Source of the DNA: JAPSGM01 sp036556985
GTDB lineage: Bacteria > Chloroflexota > Limnocylindria > QHBO01
Direction: 5' to 3'
Length of the DNA stretch: 22,642 bases
NCBI GenBank assembly: GCA_036556985.1
Contig: DATBIK010000022.1
Location: 1-22,642 of the forward strand
Below the pieces are notes generated by a model that worked only from the letters and a program-made list of their open reading frames with translations, was not told the DNA's origin and searched no databases. The translations under genes were made by a program, and so were the position numbers. Positions 17,731-22,642 of the stretch are shown piece after piece. Positions within the stretch are counted from its first letter, which is position 1, and each line of letters begins with the position of its first letter.

Positions 17731-17873
17731 CCGCGGTCCTCGTCCGGCGACGGCTCGTTCCCGGCCGCGCGGCGGGCGGCGGCCAGCCGCCGCAGCAGCG
17801 TCGCGGCGTACAGCCCCAGCCCGCCGAGAATGACGCCCCAGCCGGCGACGACGAACGGCAGCGCGTCGCTCAC
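17727..17873 (-). CDS. ccmD: Small membrane protein CcmD
   Basis: A 48-residue protein with one membrane helix (about 6-26, FVVAGWGVILGGLGLYAATL) followed by a basic stretch RRLAAARRAA and an acidic tail. This size, topology and position between ccmC and ccmE define CcmD, which helps release holo-CcmE from the CcmABC complex. The GTG at 17873 has GGAGG 7 bases upstream and overlaps the ccmC stop by 4 bases. The gene is too short for family residues to be decisive, so the call rests largely on context. Confidence 0.85.
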   Translation of the reverse strand: MSDALPFVVAGWGVILGGLGLYAATLLRRLAAARRAAGNEPSPDEDRG

Positions 17874-18607
17874 CGGGTAGCCTCCTCGGGGCGGACGACG
17901 GGCTGGGCGGCGCGGCGCGCCTCCGCCACGCGCGTGCGCCGGACGGCATCCTCGAGCCGCGCCTCGGCGGCGGCGAGCTGGTAGCGGCGGATCATGAGCC
18001 AGGCCCAGGCGATCGTGAACGCGCCGAGCATGGCGAGCAGGGCGGTCACGAACTGCATCGGTGCGGCGGGATTGAGGAGGCGATCCGGCGAGCCGATGGT
18101 GGGGCCCTGGTGCAGGCCGCGCCACCACTCCACGCTGAAGTGGACGATGGGGATGTCGACCGCGGCGATGAGCCCGACCACCGCCGCGCGCGCGGCGCGG
18201 CGGTGGGGATCATCGGTCAGGCGCCGGAAGAGGAGGTAGCCGACGTACAGCGCCAGCAGCAGCGCGGTGGTGGTCAGGCGGGGATCCTCCCACTGCCAGA
18301 ACACGCCCCACACCGGCTGGCCCCACATCATCCCGCCCCAGATCGCGAAGGCGGTGAACATGACGCCGATCTCGGCCGCGGACAGTGCCACGTGGTCCAG
18401 GCGCAGGTCGCGCTTCCACAGGTAGCCGATGCCGGCCAGCGCGGTCACGCCGAAGGACAGGTAGGCCAACCACGCCGACGGCACGTGGACGTACATGATC
18501 CGCTGTGCGTCGCCCTGGTTCAGGTCGGCCGGCACCACGAACAGCGCGTTCCATGTCGCGGCCGCCACCGCCAGCACCGCCACGACGCCCAGGATGCGGG
18601 TCTTCAT
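17870..18607 (-). CDS. ccmC: Haem handling protein CcmC
   Basis: A 245-residue membrane protein with six helices that presents haem to CcmE. Conserved runs are RIMYVHVPSAWLAYLSF with His41 and DIPIVHFSVEWWRGLHQG with His156, the expected axial ligands. The WWD domain spans about 90-112 (WGGMMWGQPVWGVFWQWEDP, then RLTT). Most CcmC proteins read WxWDxRLT at its end, whereas here it is WQWEDPRLT, with one extra residue. The C-terminal tail (about 205-245) is long, charged and probably cytoplasmic. The ATG at 18607 overlaps the ccmB stop by one base, with GAGGAG just upstream. Confidence 0.95.
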   Translation of the reverse strand: MKTRILGVVAVLAVAAATWNALFVVPADLNQGDAQRIMYVHVPSAWLAYLSFGVTALAGIGYLWKRDLRLDHVALSAAEIGVMFTAFAIWGGMMWGQPVWGVFWQWEDPRLTTTALLLALYVGYLLFRRLTDDPHRRAARAAVVGLIAAVDIPIVHFSVEWWRGLHQGPTIGSPDRLLNPAAPMQFVTALLAMLGAFTIAWAWLMIRRYQLAAAEARLEDAVRRTRVAEARRAAQPVVRPEEATR

Positions 18608-19305
18608 CACTCCTCCAGCAGGAAGCCGTAGCCGGCCGCCCCGGCGAGCAGCATGACGAGGTCGTAGCCGGCCAGCAGCTGGAGCCACGAGGCCAGCTCG
18701 CCGAGCGGGTCGCCGCCGAGGGCGGCGGCCGTGGCCTTCACCGCGGCGAGCAGCAGCGGCGCGATGACCGGCAGCATGAGCAGCGGCAGCATGACCTCGC
18801 GCGCACGCAGCCGGACGGTGACGCCGGCGTAGAAGGTGCCCACCGCCGCGAAGCCGATGGCCCCCAGCACGAGCGTGAGCAGCAGCGCCGGCGCGGCGGC
18901 GAGGAGGTCGATCCCGTACAGGATGGCGACGACGGGCAGCAGCAGGCCGCCGAGCACGAGCATGGCCCCCAGGCCGGCGATCGCCTTGCCGAGGTAGATC
19001 GCGCGGCGCTCCACCGGGTAGCGGGCGAGCTCCTCGAGCGCGCCGTCCTCCGTCTCCAGCTGGTGGAGGCGAGCCACGGTGAGCAGGCCGCCGAACACGA
19101 TGGCCAGCCACAGCAGGCCGGGCGCCGCCTCCGCCAGCCGCCGCGTGTCGGGCCCCAGGGCGAAGCCGAAGAGGAGCAGCACGAGCGCGGCGAAGAAGAT
19201 CGTGGAGCCGGCCGCCTGCCGGCCGCGCAGCTCGGAGAGCGCGTCCTTGCGGGCGATCGCCCAGGCGATGCCCAGGTCGGCGCGTAGCGCGGCCATGCCG
19301 TTCAT
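18607..19305 (-). CDS. ccmB: Haem exporter permease CcmB
   Basis: A 232-residue membrane protein with about six helices, partner of CcmA. Typical CcmB runs are AIARKDALSELRGRQAAGST (about 15-34), TIFFAALVLLLFGFALGP, LWLAIVFGGLLTVARLHQLE and the cytoplasmic loop EDGALEELARYPVERRAIYLGK. Together with CcmA and CcmC it forms the ABC complex that releases haem-loaded CcmE. The ATG at 19305 overlaps ccmA by 4 bases (ATGA). Confidence 0.94.
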   Translation of the reverse strand: MNGMAALRADLGIAWAIARKDALSELRGRQAAGSTIFFAALVLLLFGFALGPDTRRLAEAAPGLLWLAIVFGGLLTVARLHQLETEDGALEELARYPVERRAIYLGKAIAGLGAMLVLGGLLLPVVAILYGIDLLAAAPALLLTLVLGAIGFAAVGTFYAGVTVRLRAREVMLPLLMLPVIAPLLLAAVKATAAALGGDPLGELASWLQLLAGYDLVMLLAGAAGYGFLLEE

Positions 19306-20069
19306 CGTTCGGCCGCCGCGGTGACCGGCTCGGCGATCGGGGCCGGTACGGCTGTCGGGACGCTGACGCCGGCACCACCCAGCTCGACCACGACGCCGGC
19401 ATCGAGGCGGGCCCAGCCGTCGGCCAGGCGCGTGATGCGGTCGGCCTGGTGGGTGGCGACGAGCACGGTCGTGCCGCCGGCGCGCCAGCCCTCGAGCAGG
19501 CGGTCGACGAGGGCCGTGCCCTCCGCGTCGAGCGCGGCGTGCGGCTCGTCGAGCAGGACGAGCGACGGCGCGGCGAGGAGCAGCCGCCCGAGCGCCAGGC
19601 GCCGTCGCATGCCGGCCGAGAAGGCGCGCACTCGGCGCGCGGCATCGGCCTCCAGACCGACCTCGGCCAGCGCGCGCGCGGCGGCCTCGGCCGGGTTCGG
19701 GCGGCCGAGCATGGTGGCGGCGAAGCGCAGGTTCTCGGCCGCGGTCAGCTCGTCGTACAGGCCGGTGGCGTGGGAGAGGTAGGCGACCCGCGGTCGGACG
19801 AGCTCGGGCCGCTCTGCGACGTCGATGCCGTCCACGTGCGCGCTGCCGAAGGTCGGGCGCAGCGACGTGGCCAGGATGCGCAGCAGCGTCGTCTTGCCGG
19901 CCCCGTTCGGCCCGAGCAGTGCCACCATCCGGCCGCGCTCGACCTCGAGCGAGACGCCCGCCAGCGCGGCGCTGCGCCCGAACAGCCGGGCGACCTCGCG
20001 GGTGGCGACGGCCGGGATCGGGACGAGCGGGGATCGCGGCGGGGCGGAGTAGATCGTGGTCTGCGGCAT
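19302..20069 (-). CDS. ccmA: Haem exporter ATP-binding protein CcmA
   Basis: ABC ATPase of 255 residues and first gene of the ccm operon. Walker A is GPNGAGKTT (about 53-61) and Walker B is LVLLDEP (about 170-176) followed by HAALD. The H-loop is VATHQAD. The signature is FSAGMRRRLALGRLL, with Met where LSGGQ-type motifs have Gln. CcmA proteins vary in this motif, so this is not taken as loss of function. The ATG at 20069 was chosen because the clear promoter at 20131-20103 would start transcription at about 20096. That rules out the upstream in-frame GTG at 20147. An in-frame GTG at 20078 is also possible. The C-terminal tail is Ala/Pro-rich. Confidence 0.92.
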   Translation of the reverse strand: MPQTTIYSAPPRSPLVPIPAVATREVARLFGRSAALAGVSLEVERGRMVALLGPNGAGKTTLLRILATSLRPTFGSAHVDGIDVAERPELVRPRVAYLSHATGLYDELTAAENLRFAATMLGRPNPAEAAARALAEVGLEADAARRVRAFSAGMRRRLALGRLLLAAPSLVLLDEPHAALDAEGTALVDRLLEGWRAGGTTVLVATHQADRITRLADGWARLDAGVVVELGGAGVSVPTAVPAPIAEPVTAAAER

Positions 20070-20102
20070 GCTCGACACGGGGGGCTGCAGCGGGGTGGGC
20101 TG

Positions 20103-20131
20103 AGTGTGCGGCCTGCCCGCAGGAGCGTCAA
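20103..20131 (-). promoter_or_regulatory. Probable promoter of the ccm operon
   Basis: On the minus strand TTGACG (20131-20126, 5 of 6 matches) is followed after exactly 17 bases by CACACT (20108-20103, 3 of 6 matches). The predicted start at about 20096 leaves a leader of about 27 bases before the ccmA ATG. No other promoter is seen inside the telescoped operon. Confidence 0.55.
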
Positions 20132-20252
20132 ATGCCGTGGGCCGCACCGAAACCGGCGGCGTATGACATGTCGGGCGACGGCCCGAGCGGCCTGGACGGG
20201 GCGGCGCGGGTCCCGCCCATCAATCCGCCGATCCCACCTGAGGTCAACCGCC

Positions 20253-20639
20253 ATGCGCTCCCGGCCGATGCTCCCCACCACGCTCGTCGCGCTCCTGCTC
20301 GTGCTCGCCGCGTGCACGACCGATGGTGGCGCCACCGCCGAGGCATCGGCTTCCGTGGCAGGCAGCGGGGACGGCCAGGCGCGGGTCGTGATGGCCAGCA
20401 TCGCCTACGACCCGACCGAGCTCACCGTGTCGGCCGGGACCACCGTGCTCTTCGTGAACGACGACAGCGTCGCCCACACCGTCACCCAGGGGACCGACGG
20501 CACGGCCGACGAGGGCGCCGTCTTCGACGAGGAGGTCGCCCCCGGCGCGTGGGTCGAGATCACCTTCGACGAGGCCGGCGACGTCAGCGTCACATGCCGC
20601 TTCCATCCGGCGATGAGCATGGTCGTTCACGTCGAATAG
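20253..20639 (+). CDS. Cupredoxin (plastocyanin/amicyanin-like) lipoprotein
   Basis: A 128-residue blue-copper electron carrier. The signal peptide ends in lipobox LVLAAC (Cys21), so the protein is lipid-anchored outside the membrane. A short Ala/Ser/Gly linker is followed by the cupredoxin fold with YDPTELTVSAGTTVLFVND, DDSVAHTVTQG and DVSVTCRFHPAMSMVVHV. The type 1 copper ligands are His75, Cys115, His118 and Met121 (or Met123). The C-x2-H-x2-M spacing resembles amicyanin and pseudoazurin. The ATG at 20253 has GAGG (20240-20243) 9 bases upstream. It is divergent from the ccm operon across a 183-base gap, which fits a shared role in extracytoplasmic electron transfer. Confidence 0.9.
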   Translation: MRSRPMLPTTLVALLLVLAACTTDGGATAEASASVAGSGDGQARVVMASIAYDPTELTVSAGTTVLFVNDDSVAHTVTQGTDGTADEGAVFDEEVAPGAWVEITFDEAGDVSVTCRFHPAMSMVVHVE

Positions 20640-20652
20640 GCGCAGCCCGCCA

Positions 20653-20675
20653 ATGCCGGTCGGTTGCCCCGGCAT
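20653..20675. repeat. Inverted repeat over the -35 of the HxlR gene
   Basis: ATGCCGG (20653-20659) and CCGGCAT (20669-20675) are perfect 7-base inverted arms around 9 bases. The repeat starts 14 bases after the cupredoxin stop and contains the TTGCCC -35. It could be a weak terminator hairpin for the cupredoxin gene, an operator for the HxlR-type regulator, or both. Confidence 0.4.
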
Positions 20676-20692
20676 CGGGCCGGTGCTATCGT
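20664..20692 (+). promoter_or_regulatory. Probable promoter of the HxlR regulator gene
   Basis: TTGCCC (20664-20669) is followed after exactly 17 bases by TATCGT (20687-20692). The ATG at 20703 lies 10 bases after the -10 and has no ribosome binding site, so the transcript would be leaderless or nearly so. Confidence 0.5.
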
Positions 20693-20702
20693 CCGGCGCC
20701 TG

Positions 20703-21089
20703 ATGGACGCCGGGCCACTTACCCAGACCCAAGCGCAGCCGGCGCCGCCCCGCTCCCGGGCCGAGCGCCGCGCGGCCGCCCAGCGCGCCGAATGCGCCGC
20801 CACCGCGGCGCTCACGATCCTGGGCCAGAAGTGGGTCTTGCGCATCGTCCGCGAGCTCGGAATGCGCACCCAGCGCTTCTGCGAGCTGCAGGATGCGCTC
20901 GGTGGGGCGAACTCGGCGACGCTCTCCCAGCGGCTGAAGCTGCTCGAGGACGAGGGGCTCATCGACCGCACCCTCGTATCGGAGACGCCGCCGTGGGTCG
21001 AGTACTCGCTCACCCCCAAGGGCTCGGACCTGCGCAGCGCGATCACGGGCATCGACCGCTGGGCCGACCGCTGGGCGTCGCAGCAGTAG
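20703..21089 (+). CDS. HxlR-family winged-helix regulator
   Basis: A 128-residue DNA-binding protein. After a flexible Pro/Gln/Arg-rich N-terminus of about 28 residues comes the HxlR pattern of a cysteine followed by LGQKW (Cys31, ALTILGQKWVLRIVRELG). The helix-turn-helix FCELQDALGGANSATLSQRL, KLLEDEGLIDR and the wing WVEYSLTPKGSDL follow. In several HxlR relatives the N-terminal cysteine senses oxidants or aldehydes, so Cys31 is a candidate sensor; this is inference. A second cysteine lies in RFCELQ. An in-frame ATG at 20664 falls inside the promoter and is not used. The gene is followed after 13 bases by the GAF gene. Confidence 0.88.
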   Translation: MDAGPLTQTQAQPAPPRSRAERRAAAQRAECAATAALTILGQKWVLRIVRELGMRTQRFCELQDALGGANSATLSQRLKLLEDEGLIDRTLVSETPPWVEYSLTPKGSDLRSAITGIDRWADRWASQQ

Positions 21090-21102
21090 GACGCCGGGAC
21101 CG

Positions 21103-21606
21103 ATGAGCCACCCGGTCGCCATCGAGGAGCGTCCGGCCGAGCACGGCGACGCGCTGAACCTGCTGCGCACGCTCATCGCCGAGGCACCCGGCCCCGAAGC
21201 CGCCGCGCAGCGCGTGGTCGAGGAGCTCCACAACCGCTTCGGCCACTACGACTGGGTGGGCATCTACTGGGTCGACGCGCCGGCGCAGGAGCTCGTCCTC
21301 GGCCCCTGGATCGGTCCCGAGGCCACCGAGCACACGCGCATCCCGATCGGCGTCGGCATCTGTGGCGCCGCCGCGGCATCGGGCCAGACCGAGATCGTCG
21401 ACGACGTGAATGCCGATCCCCGCTACCTCGCCTGCTTCGCGACGACGCGCAGCGAGATCGTGGTGCCGATCTTCGCCGACGGCCAGGTCGTGGGCGAGAT
21501 CGACATCGACGGCTCCGATGCATCGGCCTACGACGAGACCGATGCGCGCTTCCTCGAGGAGGTCGCCGCCCTCCTCGCCCCGCTCCGGCCGCGCGAGGGG
21601 AGCTGA
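21103..21606 (+). CDS. GAF-domain protein resembling free methionine-R-sulfoxide reductase
   Basis: A 167-residue single GAF domain. It shows the fRMsr-like pattern: FGHYDWVGIYWVD, then IPIGVGICGAAAASGQTEIV (Cys87), DVNADPRYLAC (Cys111), RSEIVVPIFADGQVVGEIDI and DIDGSDASAYDETDARFL. The two cysteines are 24 residues apart, the same spacing as a conserved pair in YebR/fRMsr proteins. The first of the three family cysteines is missing. Such enzymes reduce free methionine-R-sulfoxide with thioredoxin. A purely sensory GAF role is the main alternative. The ATG at 21103 has only a weak GGGA upstream. The gene lies between an HxlR regulator and an ECF sigma factor, in a context that suggests oxidative-stress handling. 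Confidence 0.78.
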   Translation: MSHPVAIEERPAEHGDALNLLRTLIAEAPGPEAAAQRVVEELHNRFGHYDWVGIYWVDAPAQELVLGPWIGPEATEHTRIPIGVGICGAAAASGQTEIVDDVNADPRYLACFATTRSEIVVPIFADGQVVGEIDIDGSDASAYDETDARFLEEVAALLAPLRPREGS

Positions 21607-21640
21607 GCCGGGCGGCGTAACCGGCTTCGTACGGGAAACG

Positions 21641-22180
21641 ATGGCCGACCCCGACGTCCGTCCCGCCGACCAGCGAGGCCGCTTCGAGGAGATCTACGAC
21701 GAGCACGTCGTACCGATCTATCGGTTCATTCATGCCAGGGTGGGAAACCGTCCGGATGCGGAGGATCTGACGGCACAGGTGTTCATGCGAGCGATCGAGC
21801 AGCTCGACACGTCGCGCGACCGCGGCCAGATCGTGAGCTGGCTGTACCGTGTCAGCCAGAACGCGATCGCCGATTACTGGCGCGCCTTCTACCGCCTGCC
21901 GGTGATCGGCACCGAGCAGGTCGCGCCCGGCTGGGAGCCGATGGACCCGGCCGCCACGCGCGAGCGCGCGCCGACTGACGATGGCGCAGCGGCCGCCCGC
22001 GTGCACGGCCTGCTCGAGCGCCTGCCGGACCGATACGCCCGCGTGCTCGAGCTGCGCTTCCTCCAGCGCCTCAGCGTGGCCGAGACCGCCGACCGGATGG
22101 GGATCACCCACGGCAACGCGAAGATCCTGCAGTACCGTGCCCTGCGCAAGGCGGCGCTCCTGGGAGATGGCGATGGCTGA
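21641..22180 (+). CDS. ECF-type RNA polymerase sigma factor
   Basis: A 179-residue sigma factor with two DNA-binding regions. Region 2 (about 14-80) reads FEEIYDEHVVPIYRFIHARV, AEDLTAQVFMRAIEQ and WLYRVSQNAIADYWR. Region 4 (about 118-172) reads LERLPDRYARVLELRFLQRL, SVAETADRMGITHGNAKILQ and YRALRKAALL. There is no region 3, as expected for ECF sigmas. The ATG at 21641 has GGGA close upstream and is chosen over the longer frame from 21410, which lies inside the GAF gene. The stop overlaps the start of the next gene by 8 bases, the usual arrangement of a sigma factor with its anti-sigma partner. Confidence 0.93.
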   Translation: MADPDVRPADQRGRFEEIYDEHVVPIYRFIHARVGNRPDAEDLTAQVFMRAIEQLDTSRDRGQIVSWLYRVSQNAIADYWRAFYRLPVIGTEQVAPGWEPMDPAATRERAPTDDGAAAARVHGLLERLPDRYARVLELRFLQRLSVAETADRMGITHGNAKILQYRALRKAALLGDGDG

Positions 22181-22642
22181 CGAACGCGATCGCGACCCGC
22201 GCGAGCTCGACGGCGGCCCGGACGAGGCCGCGGCGGTCGAGCGCTTCGAGCGCTACCTCGACTCGCTGCTCGCCGGCGGCCGGCCCTCGCCGGACGACGT
22301 CGGCGACCGGGACGAGGCGGAGATGGCCCGCCTCGCCGCCGAGATGTCGGCGGCCGTGGATCCCGCAGGCGGAGCGCCGGATCCCGCCTTCGTCGACCAG
22401 CTGCGGCTCCGGATGCGCGCCGCCGACGAGGGCATCGCCGCGGTCCGGGTGCCGCCGCCGGTGCGGCCCGGCCTGGGCGGCATGGCGCGCATGCGGATCA
22501 CGCGGCGCCAGCTCCTCTCCGGCGGGGTGATCGGCGCGGCGGGGATCGCCGCCGGGGCGTTGGGCGCCAGCCTCCTCCGGTCGCCGGGGACCACCCCCCG
22601 CGAGCCGATCTGGGACGACGGCAGCGGCCTCATCTCCGGCGA
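22173..22642 (+). CDS. Anti-sigma-like protein with twin-arginine membrane segment, 3' end missing
   Basis: The first 156 residues are present and the frame runs off the window. The N-terminal 100 residues are acidic and helical (VERFERYLDSLLAGG, EMARLAAEMSAA, PDPAFVDQLRLRMRAADE). They recall the cytoplasmic domains of proteins encoded right after ECF sigma factors, such as DUF5667-like anti-sigmas. There is no zinc-binding HxxxCxxC motif. Residues 109-115 (ITRRQLL) are a twin-arginine-type motif followed by a hydrophobic helix (about 116-135), then RSPGTTPREPIWDDG outside. This resembles a Tat-anchored protein; a Rieske iron-sulfur domain could follow, but it is not in view. The ATG at 22173 has GGGAG 6 bases upstream and overlaps the sigma gene by 8 bases. 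Confidence 0.75.
   Translation, partial: MADERDRDPRELDGGPDEAAAVERFERYLDSLLAGGRPSPDDVGDRDEAEMARLAAEMSAAVDPAGGAPDPAFVDQLRLRMRAADEGIAAVRVPPPVRPGLGGMARMRITRRQLLSGGVIGAAGIAAGALGASLLRSPGTTPREPIWDDGSGLISG

Noticed and set aside
20070..20147. Upstream GTG start for ccmA
   Set aside because: It lies upstream of the best promoter (20131-20103), has no ribosome binding site, and adds a Pro/Thr-rich extension not typical of CcmA.
20132..20252. Promoter for the cupredoxin gene
   Set aside because: TATGAC (20159 region) resembles a -10 only loosely and has no -35 partner at a workable distance; left uncalled.
21607..21640. ECF autoregulatory promoter before the sigma gene
   Set aside because: GTAACC and CGTACG are present, but only a few bases apart, too close for a -35/-10 pair.

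Overview
This window comes from a GC-rich bacterial chromosome with very tight gene packing, frequent GTG and TTG starts, and 1-8 bp gene overlaps. Long open frames on the opposite strand are shadows of the high GC. Several features suggest a Chloroflexota (Limnocylindria/Ellin6529-like) or similar GC-rich lineage: a full System I cytochrome c maturation set, lipoproteins with short lipoboxes, the pst-phoU-regulator order, and an ECF sigma factor followed by a Tat-type membrane protein. That assignment is inference, because there is no rRNA or other taxonomic marker here. No tRNA, rRNA, CRISPR array, insertion sequence or phage gene was seen, and no stretch over 300 bases lacks a gene.

Layout. 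(1) 1-3951, minus strand: a small one-CxxC protein, a GH2-family glycosidase lipoprotein, a small membrane protein and a partial CaCA-type cation exchanger. (2) 4124-12287, plus strand: a complete phosphate module. It holds a DUF47 Pit accessory protein, the Pit transporter, PstS, PstC, PstA, PstB and PhoU, then a PhoB/PhoP-type response regulator and a PhoR-like kinase with no membrane segment. Perfect hairpins lie after pit, in the pstS leader, and between pstS and pstC. (3) 12284-13417: a divergent YceI/MarR pair. A strong promoter and two related 12-bp boxes lie between the two genes. (4) 13383-20069, minus strand: a telescoped nine-gene operon ccmABCDEFGHI for haem export and cytochrome c assembly. 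Its ccmG-like thioredoxin carries an unusual CxxxC centre. A divergent cupredoxin lipoprotein lies upstream. (5) 20703-22642, plus strand: an HxlR-type regulator, a GAF protein resembling free methionine-R-sulfoxide reductase, an ECF sigma factor and a partial protein with an anti-sigma-like N-terminus and a twin-arginine membrane segment, cut by the window end.

How the genes work together. Block 2 imports phosphate by a low-affinity (Pit) and a high-affinity (Pst) route and carries its own signalling chain (PhoU, kinase, regulator). Block 4 exports and attaches haem for c-type cytochromes, and the neighbouring blue-copper protein fits the same extracytoplasmic electron-transfer theme. Block 5 looks like a redox or envelope-stress regulatory cluster. 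The parts most worth a second look are the CxxxC in the CcmG-like protein, the sigma/anti-sigma-like/Tat arrangement at the right end, the paired boxes in the yceI-marR promoter, and the pstS hairpins.
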